A stretch of 64,000 bases of DNA, taken from the NCBI RefSeq assembly GCF_040546025.1, contig NZ_JBEPNA010000014.1, positions 1 through 64,000 on the forward strand. Reading direction: 5' to 3'. A model generated the notes under the pieces. That model had not been told where the DNA came from. It saw only the letters and a program-made list of their open reading frames with translations, and ran no database searches. The position numbers and the translations under genes are program-made. This stretch comes from Marisediminicola sp040546025. GTDB lineage: Bacteria > Actinomycetota > Actinomycetes > Actinomycetales > Microbacteriaceae. Positions 23,887 to 32,677 of this stretch are shown piece after piece (the stretch's first letter is position 1; each line of letters starts with the position of its first letter).

Positions 23887-24136
23887 GCGCCGAACGTGCC
23901 CGCTCGCGCCGAGAGCACCCGTTCCTGCAGGCACACTCGGCGGCAACGGGCACACTCGCCGAATGGGCACACCGAGCGGCAGCCCACGAGAGCCTCGGCC
24001 CGCGCCGGCGCCCCTTCCCTCCCAGAGCATCCGTTCGCGCAGGCACACTCGGCCGCAATCAGCGCCGAACGTGCCCACTGTCGCCGAAAGTGCCCGTTCC
24101 TGCGAGCACACTCGGCGCCCACAGGCACTCTCGGCG
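23887..24136. repeat. Intergenic family of CGCCGAA[A/C]GTGCC / GCACACTCGGCG inverted repeats
   Basis: The 341-bp gap between the EamA and acyltransferase genes holds no gene, but is built from related short blocks. GCGCCGAACGTGCCC occurs at 23887 and 24062. CCGTTCCTGC followed by a GCACACTCGGCG block occurs at 23919-23942 and 24094-24117, with a variant at 24030-24052. CGCCGAAAGTGCC (24082-24094) pairs with GGCACTCTCGGCG (24124-24136) except for one base. A related pair lies at 57917-57981. No open frame of coding character crosses it. Confidence 0.8.
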
Positions 24137-24156
24137 AACATGACGCGCAGCGCGTC

Positions 24157-24765
24157 TCAGTCGCCCGCGACCTCGGTCATGACGCCGTCGACGAACTCGA
24201 AGCGGTCGCCTGTGCTGGGGCACAGCCATCCGTCGCCCTCGGGCTCCAGCGGCACGCCGGCCCTCCCTACCCAGCCGACCTGACGGGCGGGCACCCCGAC
24301 CACGAGCGCGAAGTCGGGCACGTCCTTCGTTACGACCGCTCCGGCCGCGACGGTCGCCCACTTTCCGATGCTGACCGGCGCGATGCACACCGCGCGCGCG
24401 CCGATCGCCGCCCCGTCGCCAATCGTCACTCCGACGGCCTCCCAGTCGTGGGCGTTCTTGAGTGAACCGTCGGGGTTGACCGCCCGAGGGTAGGTGTCGT
24501 TGGTCAGCACCACTGCCGGGCCGATGAAGACCCCGTGGCCAAGCACGGCCGGCTCGTAGACGAGCGCGTAGTTCTGCACCTTGCAGTTGTCGCCGAGCAC
24601 AACGCCCGGGCCGACGTAGGCGCCGCGGCCGATCACGCAGGTGGCGCCGAGCACGGCATGCTCCCGCACCTGGGCGAGATGCCAAATCGAGCTGCCCGCC
24701 CCGATCTCGGCGGTCGGTGCGACGTCGGCAGTCGGTGCGACGCGGGTCTCGGGGGTGGTGGTCAC
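24157..24765 (-). CDS. Sugar N-acetyltransferase of the WbpD/WlbB type (hexapeptide family)
   Basis: A 202-residue left-handed beta-helix acyltransferase. Hexapeptide repeats fill residues about 8-160 (IGAGSSIWHLAQV, VLGDNCKVQNYALVYEPAVLGHGVFIGP). The loop with LTNDTYPRA is characteristic of the enzyme that acetylates UDP-2-acetamido-3-amino-2,3-dideoxyglucuronate in surface-sugar synthesis. A C-terminal extension has a PSTGDRFEF segment. The GTG start at 24765 has GGAG 5-6 nt upstream. It sits at the edge of the polysaccharide locus, next to the DUF4012 pair. Confidence 0.85.
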   Translation of the reverse strand: MTTTPETRVAPTADVAPTAEIGAGSSIWHLAQVREHAVLGATCVIGRGAYVGPGVVLGDNCKVQNYALVYEPAVLGHGVFIGPAVVLTNDTYPRAVNPDGSLKNAHDWEAVGVTIGDGAAIGARAVCIAPVSIGKWATVAAGAVVTKDVPDFALVVGVPARQVGWVGRAGVPLEPEGDGWLCPSTGDRFEFVDGVMTEVAGD

Positions 24766-24828
24766 TGGGGCTCCTTGTCGGCGTGAACCGGGCGTGTGGC
24801 GCTCACCCTACTCCGCCCCTGTCGGCGG

Positions 24829-26700
24829 TCAATCGCCGGCGACGGTGGCGCAGTCGAGCTGATTGGTCACAATCACGGTGGGGTTCACGAGCGGGGTCAC
24901 CTGCGCCTCGAGCGCCTTCTCCCCGGGCTCTGCCGAGACGAAGTCATAGGTGAGAGTCACGGTCTCCCCTGGCCGCGCGAGCACGACAAGCTTCGCGACC
25001 GGGTAGTCGGTGTCGTGCAGGTCGGCGATCGCGGCGGGGGCGCCGTTGATTGTCGCCCCCGTGATGCTCGCTCCGGGCGGCGCGTAGAGCACCACCCACA
25101 GGCGCTGGGCGGCGCGGGGCACACCCTCGCGCTCCCAGGTGCCCACGATGGAGGGCGAGAGAGTCGCGGCATCCGCGGGATTGACGGTATTGGTCAGCTC
25201 GACCGTCACCCGGTTGCTCTGCCGGCCGTCGTCGCGGCAGCTCGCCGTGCCGAGCGCCACGCTCTGCTGCAGGTAGTAATTGAGTTTCGAGCCCACGTTG
25301 TCGTGAAAGTAGACGCCAACACGATCGGTCTCGTTGTCGCTGACCGGCAGCTCGCCGGTGAGGCCGTTCGCCTCGAGTTGCGTCTGCTCCTCCGGGTTCG
25401 TGCTCCAGAACAACAGCCGCCGCTCCTCCCAACCCTGCAGGAGCGCCTCGACGAGAACCTTCGGGTCGACCTGCCCGCTCGTCAGCTGGTCAAACGTCTT
25501 CTCGACGGCCTCGGCGTAGACGGCATCCTGAGAGATGTTGTCAAGGGCGGTGTCTCCTGAGTTGAACCATCGATACACGCTGTTGAGCAGCACCGTGACG
25601 GTGCTGTCGCCTGTGAGCACGTCGCCGTTGGACAGGGGAATCGGGTCGGTTGCCTGCATCACGTAGCCGAGCGCGACCGGGTCGGCCGACAGCACCCCGT
25701 CGATCTCCATGCCGAACGAGCGCCTCCAGTTCTCCTGGGTGATCGCCGCCGCGGTGCCAAAGCTCGGCCGGGTCGTCGCGTTGGCGATAAAGGTTCCGAG
25801 ATAGCCGGGGTAGATCTCGTCGACGCCGTCGGGCAGCGGAACGATGGACTCCGGGTAGGTGGGAAACCCCGCCCGCGAGGTCGGCACGGCCGGCAGCAGG
25901 TCGATCGCGCCGTTGTCAACAGTGATCACCGCGAACGACAGGGCCGTGCCACCCAGGGCGCGCGATTCTGCGGGGTTCTGGAACATGAGCACGTAGTTGC
26001 GCGGGCCCTCGGAGCCGAGCGCGGGGGGCAGCATCGGCACGACCGCATTGAGCGTCTTGAGCGTCGGCGCGAGCTCGGCGAGCAGGGCAGCGAGCTTGTC
26101 CCGCGCCTCGCCGATCGGCGCGATCGTGCCCTCGGTGTCGATGGCATCGACCGCATCGACGGCGCGCCCCACGGCGACAGTCGCCTCCTCGACCGCGGGA
26201 ACGGCCGCGATGAGCGGCTCGAGGTCGACGACCTGTTCGACGGGGGTGAAGGATGCCGGGTCGATGCTGCCGGCGACGCCGACGAGCGGGGCGGCGACAT
26301 CCGTCATCACCTGGTCGGAGACGGCCGCAAGCTCCCGGACGGCGGTGAGGTTCTTGCCCAGCACGGGAAACGCCTCGGCCACTCGCCACAGCGCCCCGTC
26401 GGTGAGGTCGGCGGCGCGGTTGGTGTGGCCGATGACCGTGTCAAGCGTGGCCTCGGCCGCCCCGAGGTCGAGCGCGGTCGCCTCGCTCTGCAACTGGGGC
26501 AGCAGCGCCTGTGCCGACTCGAGTTCGGTCTTGGCCTCGAGGGCGCGCGTGCCGATGTAGGCGGCGGATGCTGCCGCGACCACGACCAGCGCGACGACCA
26601 CGATCACCCAGAACCACCACCGGCGCAGGATGCTGCGGCGCCGAGTTGCCGTGGCGGGCGCGGGCTCCGGCGGCGGCGAGGTCGGGTCGGTCGCGGTCAC
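24829..26700 (-). CDS. DUF4012 domain-containing membrane-anchored protein (paralog A)
   Basis: A 623-residue protein. A cytoplasmic Pro/Ala-rich tail and basic RRRSILRRWW lead into one membrane helix (VIVVVALVVVAAASAAYIGT, about 30-50), then a large extracytoplasmic region. DUF4012 (about 230-480) is marked by FQNPAESRALGGT and GTFIANATTRPSF. DUF4012 proteins are found in actinobacterial exopolysaccharide clusters; their activity is unknown. GTG at 26700 is chosen because the same TTGAAT-6 nt-start pattern precedes paralog B; the open frame upstream of 26700 is not homologous. The stop is 63 bp before the acyltransferase start. Confidence 0.85.
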   Translation of the reverse strand: MTATDPTSPPPEPAPATATRRRSILRRWWFWVIVVVALVVVAAASAAYIGTRALEAKTELESAQALLPQLQSEATALDLGAAEATLDTVIGHTNRAADLTDGALWRVAEAFPVLGKNLTAVRELAAVSDQVMTDVAAPLVGVAGSIDPASFTPVEQVVDLEPLIAAVPAVEEATVAVGRAVDAVDAIDTEGTIAPIGEARDKLAALLAELAPTLKTLNAVVPMLPPALGSEGPRNYVLMFQNPAESRALGGTALSFAVITVDNGAIDLLPAVPTSRAGFPTYPESIVPLPDGVDEIYPGYLGTFIANATTRPSFGTAAAITQENWRRSFGMEIDGVLSADPVALGYVMQATDPIPLSNGDVLTGDSTVTVLLNSVYRWFNSGDTALDNISQDAVYAEAVEKTFDQLTSGQVDPKVLVEALLQGWEERRLLFWSTNPEEQTQLEANGLTGELPVSDNETDRVGVYFHDNVGSKLNYYLQQSVALGTASCRDDGRQSNRVTVELTNTVNPADAATLSPSIVGTWEREGVPRAAQRLWVVLYAPPGASITGATINGAPAAIADLHDTDYPVAKLVVLARPGETVTLTYDFVSAEPGEKALEAQVTPLVNPTVIVTNQLDCATVAGD

Positions 26701-26786
26701 GAAGTCATTCAAGCATGAAGGCCACGATCGCCGGTCGGTGTCGGTGAGGAAAATCCGGGAACGGCGCGGGCGCGGCCCCGAGTCTG

Positions 26787-28640
26787 CTACGGAGCCGCGA
26801 CCGTGGCGCAGTCGAGAGCCTCGGTCGAAATCGCGGTGGCGTTCACCATCGGAGTCACCTGCGCCTCCAGGGTCTTCTCGCCGGCCTGCGGCGACACGAA
26901 GTCGTAGGTCACCGTGACGGTCTCGCCGGGCGGCACGGTCACGGTGAGCTTGCCGACGGGGAACTCGGCGTCGTGCAGGTCGTCGAGCGGAACGGCTGAT
27001 CCGCCGATCGTCGCGCCGGTGATCTGCGCCCCGGGGGGCGCGTAGAGCAGGCTCCAGATGCGCTGGGCCCCCTTCTGCACGCCTTCGGCTTTCCAGTTGC
27101 CGAGCACCGAGACGGTGCGGGAGTCGACGATCGACGGGTCGAGCGAATTGGTGAGGTCGACCGAGACGCGGTTGCTCTGCAGCCCGTCGTCCGCGCAGCT
27201 CGCGGCACTCAGGCGCACCGCCTGCTTCAGATAGAAGTTGACCTTCGAGCCGACGTTGTCGTGGAAGTAGACGCCGACGCGCTCGGTCTCGGCGTCGCTG
27301 ATGGGGATCTCCCCGTTGAGTCCGATCTCGGCAAGCTGCGCCTGCTCTGCCTCGTTCGCGCTCCAGTAGAGAAGCCGCCGTTCGTCCCACCCCTGCACCA
27401 GCGCCTCGATGAGCAGGTTGGGGTCGAGCGGGCCTCCCGTGATCCGGCCGAAGGTCGCGTCGACCGCCTCGGCGTAGACCAGGTCCTGGGCGATGTTGTC
27501 CCTTCTTGCGTTACCCGAATCAAAGCGCTGGTAGACGTCATTGAGCAGGAACGGAACGAGGGATTCGCTCGTGAGGATGTCGCCGGTGGAGAGGGTGATC
27601 GGGTCGGTCGCGCGGAGGATGTATCCGAGTGCGACGGGGTCGACCGACAGCACGCCGTCGACCGGGGAGCCGAACTGGCGCTTCCACGTCTCTTGGGTGA
27701 TCTGCGCGGCGGTCGTGAAGCTGGGGCGGGTGGTCGCGTTGGCTATGAAGGTGCCGATGAAGTCGGGGTAGACCTCGGCGGCGCCGTCCGGAACGGGAAT
27801 GACACCCTCCGGGTAGCGGTCAAAGTTGGAGAAACCGGCGGGACGGGTCTCGACCAGCTCGATGCGGCCGTTGTCAACTCGGATCAGCGCGAACGACAGT
27901 GCAGTGCCGCCGAGAGACCGAGCCTCGGCCGGGTTCTGGAACATGAGCGCGTAGGTGCGTGGCTCCTCTGAGCCGAGGGCAGGCGGCAGCAGCGGCAGCA
28001 CCGTATTGAGCGTCTCGAGGGTGGGGCCGAGATCATCGAGCAGCACGGCGAGCTGGTCTTTCGCGCCGGAGACCTGCGACAGCGTGCCGTCGGTGTCGAT
28101 CGCGTCGAGCACATCGATCACCGCCGTCACGCCAGCGGTCGCCTCTTTGACCGCTGGCACGGCGTCCACGAGCGGCTGCAAGTCGATAGCGCCGTCCTTG
28201 GGCGCGAAAGAGGCCGGATCGATGCTGCCCGCGACGCCGATGAGCGGTGCCGCGACATCCGTCATGACGTCGTCGGTGACGACTGCGAGTTCGCGCACTG
28301 CCGTGAGGTTTTTGCCCAGAATCGGCACGAACTCCCCGACACGCCAGATCGCGCCACCGGTGGCATCGACGGCGCGTCCTGTGTGGCCCGTAATTGTCTC
28401 GAACGTGGCGGTGGCGCTCTCGATGTCGAGGGCGACCGCCTCGGTCTTGAGCTGCGGCACGAGGGCCTGGGCCGCCTCGAGCTCGGACTTCGCTTCGAGA
28501 GCACGGGTGGCGATCGCGAACGCACCGGCTGCCGCAACACCGAGCAGAACGACGACAATGAGTGTCCAGAACCACCAGCGACGATGGATGCCCGCGCGCG
28601 ATCGCCGTGCGTGGGCTCTTGGAGTCGCGGCGGCAGGCAT
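26787..28640 (-). CDS. DUF4012 domain-containing membrane-anchored protein (paralog B)
   Basis: A 617-residue tandem paralog of the preceding gene, alike along the whole length: basic RRWWFW before one membrane helix, RALEAKSELEAAQALVPQL, LGKNLTAVRELAVV, FQNPAEARSLGGT, GTFIANATTRPSF, VGVYFHDNVGSK and the closing ALDCATVA. Both end with a Cys five to six residues from the terminus. ATG 28640 is preferred to the TTG/ATG further up because it is where the paralogs align. The pair probably arose by gene duplication, separated by 86 bp, and may assemble together. Confidence 0.86.
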   Translation of the reverse strand: MPAAATPRAHARRSRAGIHRRWWFWTLIVVVLLGVAAAGAFAIATRALEAKSELEAAQALVPQLKTEAVALDIESATATFETITGHTGRAVDATGGAIWRVGEFVPILGKNLTAVRELAVVTDDVMTDVAAPLIGVAGSIDPASFAPKDGAIDLQPLVDAVPAVKEATAGVTAVIDVLDAIDTDGTLSQVSGAKDQLAVLLDDLGPTLETLNTVLPLLPPALGSEEPRTYALMFQNPAEARSLGGTALSFALIRVDNGRIELVETRPAGFSNFDRYPEGVIPVPDGAAEVYPDFIGTFIANATTRPSFTTAAQITQETWKRQFGSPVDGVLSVDPVALGYILRATDPITLSTGDILTSESLVPFLLNDVYQRFDSGNARRDNIAQDLVYAEAVDATFGRITGGPLDPNLLIEALVQGWDERRLLYWSANEAEQAQLAEIGLNGEIPISDAETERVGVYFHDNVGSKVNFYLKQAVRLSAASCADDGLQSNRVSVDLTNSLDPSIVDSRTVSVLGNWKAEGVQKGAQRIWSLLYAPPGAQITGATIGGSAVPLDDLHDAEFPVGKLTVTVPPGETVTVTYDFVSPQAGEKTLEAQVTPMVNATAISTEALDCATVAAP

Positions 28641-28768
28641 CCGATCATTCAACCATGGAGGGTTTCCGCGCCACTGCAACACGGCGATTCGGTCTACCCC
28701 TGTTCTGGGGCAGCTTGGGTGACCATAACTCGCTTTGAGAGGAGGGGGCGCACTCTAGGCTGTGGCAC

Positions 28769-28912
28769 GTGTCGAGAATCCGCCCGGAGCAACGAGGCCA
28801 CAGCCACTTCCTCAAGCGCGGGCGAAGCACGATTGTGCTTCAGTACGGGCTGCTTGCATTCGCTGCGATCGCCGCCGGGGTAGGTGCATTTCTTGCGTTC
28901 TCGATGACTTGA
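28769..28912 (+). CDS. Possible 47-residue membrane peptide (short ORF)
   Basis: This short frame lies in the 320-bp gap between DUF4012 paralog B and the EpsG-like gene. It starts at GTG 28769, 7 nt after a -10-like TAGGCT (28756-28761), and ends at TGA 28910-28912. The product has a basic N-terminus (SRIRPEQRG, KRGRS) and one membrane helix (VLQYGLLAFAAIAAGVGAFL, residues 23-42), so it follows the positive-inside rule. Evidence is the promoter spacing and the composition only. No family is recognised. Confidence 0.45.
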   Translation: MSRIRPEQRGHSHFLKRGRSTIVLQYGLLAFAAIAAGVGAFLAFSMT

Positions 28913-28960
28913 TCGTGCCCCGAGGCACCGCTGTTCGATCCGCGCGTGACCACAGAGTGA

Positions 28961-30115
28961 CTACAGATAAGTCCGATACGGGATCAGGCCGGCATAGTTC
29001 TGCAGGTACGCGAAGAAGTACGCGGCCGCCAAGATCAAAACGGCCGCGACATGCAGATTTTTCCCGCGGTCACTTATGTCACGCGTCAGGGCCAACGCAT
29101 TCGGCAGCGCGAGCACGAGGAAAATTCCAAAGTACATCTCCATTCGAGCAACCACCAGGTACTGCGTGCCAATAATGAGGAAGATAAGGCCCACCGTAAC
29201 CATTGCCACATACTCGGCGGGCTGCCGACGGAGCAGGTGCAGCGTGTACAGGAGGATCCCGAGCTTGAACATGATGGTCAAGTAGGTGCCGAGCCCCACG
29301 GCGTTGGGCACCAGATAAATCTCGTACCGAGGAATGATGGACGCAAGAACCTGTCGGACGGGAGGAAAAGACATCAGCAACACCACCACGAAAGCGGAGA
29401 ATAATGCGACCAATACGCCTCCGGTTCGCGGCTTCCACTTCCTCACCGCTATCTGGACGACCGCAGCGACAGCGGCCGAAAGGTGCAATGTCGAGGCGAC
29501 CACATTCAAAGCCACGAATACCCAGGGGCGCTTTTCTAGGAACGTACTTGCCCAAAAATTTAGACCTACGGCCATGCCCTGGCGGATCGCGTTCAAAGGG
29601 GCGAGGTAGAAAGCGAGCAGAATGTAAAGGAGCAAGGCGAAGGCGGGATGCAGGCTCTGCTTCTTGATCACGACATAGACGGGCAGAATCGTGACTGCGG
29701 ACGTCACCCAGAAGATAAGGTAGGGAAAATCAGACAGGGCGCGAAGCGCAATTGTCAGTTGCGTATACCCCCAGTCCAGGCTGGACCGCTCAAGATAGTA
29801 TTGCCAAAACTCAGGTTGAATTTGCGAATAGTTCAGTGCGTAGATCGCATAGTCGGTGCCGACTTCAAAGCGGAATGCAGAGAACGAAATTAAGGCGCTC
29901 AGCGCCAGCACATCAAAGACTGTCCAGCGCGACGCGCGCAAACCTTCGCCGTTGACGCCGGGCCTGGTTAGTTTCGACTTAGTCGCAGCGATCACGCTAG
30001 AGAGTCCAGCGAAGACACCCGCTACGGCAGTCACCGCGAAGTACGCAAGCAAGATTGCCCTTCGTGTCGCAACTGGTAAGAAGATTTGGCCGAATTGGCG
30101 TATCGGTGTGTACAT
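28961..30115 (-). CDS. EpsG-family membrane protein, probable polysaccharide polymerase (Wzy-like)
   Basis: A 384-residue polytopic membrane protein with about ten to eleven helices. The DYAIYALNY stretch after the second helix, the large periplasmic loop of the middle part, and NAIRQGMAVGLNFWAS with conserved Arg are typical of EpsG/Wzy polymerases that join repeat units on the outer face. The ATG at 30115 is used, though ATGs at 30229/30232 are in frame and would add about 39 residues; neither has a strong ribosome site. It is divergent from the flippase gene. Base composition is visibly less GC-rich than in the housekeeping flanks. Confidence 0.8.
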   Translation of the reverse strand: MYTPIRQFGQIFLPVATRRAILLAYFAVTAVAGVFAGLSSVIAATKSKLTRPGVNGEGLRASRWTVFDVLALSALISFSAFRFEVGTDYAIYALNYSQIQPEFWQYYLERSSLDWGYTQLTIALRALSDFPYLIFWVTSAVTILPVYVVIKKQSLHPAFALLLYILLAFYLAPLNAIRQGMAVGLNFWASTFLEKRPWVFVALNVVASTLHLSAAVAAVVQIAVRKWKPRTGGVLVALFSAFVVVLLMSFPPVRQVLASIIPRYEIYLVPNAVGLGTYLTIMFKLGILLYTLHLLRRQPAEYVAMVTVGLIFLIIGTQYLVVARMEMYFGIFLVLALPNALALTRDISDRGKNLHVAAVLILAAAYFFAYLQNYAGLIPYRTYL

Positions 30116-30293
30116 ACTTTCACGGATGCGAATCGATAAATGCGGCTCAGGCAGCGACTCGTCTGGAGCCCCGAGAGCTACATTCGCCTGCGATAGGATT
30201 CGTAAGTCGTTTGCTTCGCCTGTGCGCATCATCCTCGACGGGAAGTAAAAGTCAACGGCCGCAAACGACCAAGAGCCTCGGAAGGACGTCCAG

Positions 30294-31547
30294 GTGCTTG
30301 ATCGTGCATGGTTGAAGAACTGGCCGGCGCTCCTGGTTCTGGTCTCCAATATCGCGCGCGCCGCTTCGCAGTGGATCCTAGTCTGGTGTTATGCGCTGCT
30401 GGGCGGTTCGTCTGCCGTCGGTGAATTTTCACTGGCACTAGCCATTGTCACCCCGATCTTCATTGCGTCCGAGATGTCCCTACGCAACGTGTACGTGACT
30501 CTTCATCGGGAGATTGCGTTCACCAGCTACGTTCTCGTGCGGAGCGTCTCAACCATGTTCGCGCTGGGGGTCGCCGTGGCCATTTCGGGCTGGAGCTTCG
30601 TGAGCATGGAATTAGTCCTCCTGCTCGCACTCATCAAGGCCGCGGACTCAGTAGCGGATTTATCATACGCTGCACTCCAAAAAGAAGGGCGACTCGCATC
30701 AATTGCGACAAGTTCGATTGCCAATTCGTTTCTGACGGTCCTAGTCGGTGTGAGCGCGTATTGGGCAACTCGAAGCATCGAGCTATCACTCCTGGGCTCG
30801 CTTCTTGCGTCCGTTGCTGTGGCTGGAGCCGTATTTGTCCCAGTGCTTCGACGTCGGCCCGGAGCCAGCACACCGGGAATTTCAACTGGTGGATCCTATC
30901 GAGGGATCTTGCATGCTGGCCTTCCGTCCGGTCTTGCCTTCGCATCGGTGTCCTTGCTCACATATGTTCCGTTTTACTTCCTCGGGCTCACCGCGGGAAT
31001 TGACCAGGTGGGGTCCTTCGCGGTGCTCGCATACTTCCTAGTCTTTGCGAATCTCTTCTACGCGTCGGTGCAGCAATCTACCCTCCACTCCTTTGTCGCT
31101 TCGTTCATTTCGCACGGCAAGACGGGGCTGCTCAGATACGCTGTTCGAATCGGCTGGCCGCTAGCCTGGTGCGGGATCCTGAGCGGCACCGCCGTGCTAT
31201 TTGCAGGCGCCCCCTTAATTGAGCTCCTGTACGGAGCTGAATTCACTTTGACCGCGGGGGAGGTTTGGCCGATCGCCGTAGCGCTTGCCCTTCTTCCCTT
31301 GACATATGTGTCCGGCGCCGTTCTTCTGACCCGAAACCTTTACACCGTCCAGTTCGCAATTGGGCTCGTATCGCTTCTGGCGACGGTGGGGATTGGCGTT
31401 TCGCAGACTGAGGGCTTTTCCCTGACGACGGCTGGTCTGCTCGTTCTCGCTGGCACAACCTTTAGAGGCGTGCTTGGAATCACGGCAGCTGCTGTCGTTC
31501 TGGCGCCCCGAGGCCCGAGGCGAAGTCCCATCGAGAATGCGACATGA
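30294..31547 (+). CDS. Oligosaccharide flippase family protein (Wzx-like)
   Basis: A 417-residue membrane protein with about twelve helices resembling the polysaccharide-export branch of the MATE-like MOP superfamily, expected to flip lipid-linked repeat units across the membrane. The N-terminal LVSNIARAASQWILVWCYALLG and central SYRGILHAGLPSGLAFASVSLLTY are characteristic. GTG at 30294 has AAGGA about 8 nt upstream. It heads an operon in which the next two genes overlap by 4 nt each. Confidence 0.83.
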   Translation: MLDRAWLKNWPALLVLVSNIARAASQWILVWCYALLGGSSAVGEFSLALAIVTPIFIASEMSLRNVYVTLHREIAFTSYVLVRSVSTMFALGVAVAISGWSFVSMELVLLLALIKAADSVADLSYAALQKEGRLASIATSSIANSFLTVLVGVSAYWATRSIELSLLGSLLASVAVAGAVFVPVLRRRPGASTPGISTGGSYRGILHAGLPSGLAFASVSLLTYVPFYFLGLTAGIDQVGSFAVLAYFLVFANLFYASVQQSTLHSFVASFISHGKTGLLRYAVRIGWPLAWCGILSGTAVLFAGAPLIELLYGAEFTLTAGEVWPIAVALALLPLTYVSGAVLLTRNLYTVQFAIGLVSLLATVGIGVSQTEGFSLTTAGLLVLAGTTFRGVLGITAAAVVLAPRGPRRSPIENAT

Positions 31548-32677
31548 CCAAGGAATCTCATATGCCCAGAAGACAGCGCGCTCACATTGTTGGGTACTAC
31601 GGGATGGCAAACTTTGGCGATGACCTATTCTGCGAGGTTATCCGAAACTACGCGAGCCATCTGCTCCCCGGCCTTGACGTCAAGATTGTGGGTGACTTTG
31701 CCCGTGGGAAGGCAAAGGGCACGTACTTAGAGTCGTTAAGGGCCCAGTTGTTCTCTTCGAACAGTCCTCTTGGATCAGCCGTTCGCCTCGCAGTTGGCTT
31801 GAACACTGTCGTGAGGGCTGATCTCATAGTCCTTGGCGGCGGATCCGTGCTTTCAAGCGTCAAGGGGGTGTGGTCTGTTCAGAACCGGCTCGCAGTTCTA
31901 TGCAACACGTCGTTCCGCGCACTTGGCGTTTCGATCGGTCCTTTTGCAGCTGACGTCGACCGTTCTGCGATCTCCGTCTTTGCAAATAGATTCGACAGAA
32001 TAGTGGTGCGGGACAACTCATCCCTTATGAATGGGCGGGAACTGGTCTCACCCGCAAAAGTGACGCTAGGCGGGGATCTCGCTGCACTTTATGTGTCTCC
32101 CGACGTCAAGGTACCTCGAGTTCCCGGGATCCGACGGGTCGGCATTGCCCTGTGCAACTTCCCCGGGTTCACCATCAGGGAGTTGAAGGATCTGATTTCG
32201 GCCACGGTCGAAGCTCTAGCGCTAACGAGGTCACCCGATGTAATTGACCACGTGTTCGTGATCTCCTTGAACAGCAACGTCGAGTTCGGGGACGACGAAC
32301 TCTCTCAGCTCGCGGCCCGAGAGCTGACCGCGGCGAATGTCGCGGTGTCTCTCATTAGGTATGCCGACAACGACGTTTCATTCATCTGGAATCTTCTCGG
32401 TTCTTTGGACGCTCTCATCGCCGTGCGGCTTCATGCTGCCATCTGTGCATATATGAACTCCGTGCCATTCGTATTGTTGGAATACCATCAGAAATGCCGC
32501 GACTTTTGCGATGACATCGGCCAGCTCGCAGCGCTGCGCGCTGGCGCCTTCCCCAGCCAGTCGTCTGCGCTCATTAAGATCACTGCGCTCTTATCTGGAA
32601 GTCGCTCGACTGTGGCGCTTGCCCCAGCCGAGTATGCCGCTCGGGCTCGTGCGATTTACTTCGAGGGGACTCAGTGA
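31544..32677 (+). CDS. Polysaccharide pyruvyl transferase family protein
   Basis: A 377-residue protein of the PssM/CsaB-like family, which transfers pyruvate from phosphoenolpyruvate to a sugar as a ketal. The N-terminus has the family start GYYGMANFGDDLF (about 17-29), then LIVLGGGSVL (about 95-104). The C-terminal half contains the conserved AVRLHAAICA motif (about 293-302) and an FVLLEYHQKC segment. The start overlaps the flippase stop by 4 nt (ATGA), and its end overlaps the GT2 gene by 4 nt. Acceptor sugar unknown. Confidence 0.85.
   Translation: MTKESHMPRRQRAHIVGYYGMANFGDDLFCEVIRNYASHLLPGLDVKIVGDFARGKAKGTYLESLRAQLFSSNSPLGSAVRLAVGLNTVVRADLIVLGGGSVLSSVKGVWSVQNRLAVLCNTSFRALGVSIGPFAADVDRSAISVFANRFDRIVVRDNSSLMNGRELVSPAKVTLGGDLAALYVSPDVKVPRVPGIRRVGIALCNFPGFTIRELKDLISATVEALALTRSPDVIDHVFVISLNSNVEFGDDELSQLAARELTAANVAVSLIRYADNDVSFIWNLLGSLDALIAVRLHAAICAYMNSVPFVLLEYHQKCRDFCDDIGQLAALRAGAFPSQSSALIKITALLSGSRSTVALAPAEYAARARAIYFEGTQ

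Noticed and set aside
24829..27390. DUF4012 paralog A as an 853-residue protein
   Set aside because: The first 230 residues are an out-of-phase reading of paralog B; homology begins at 26700.
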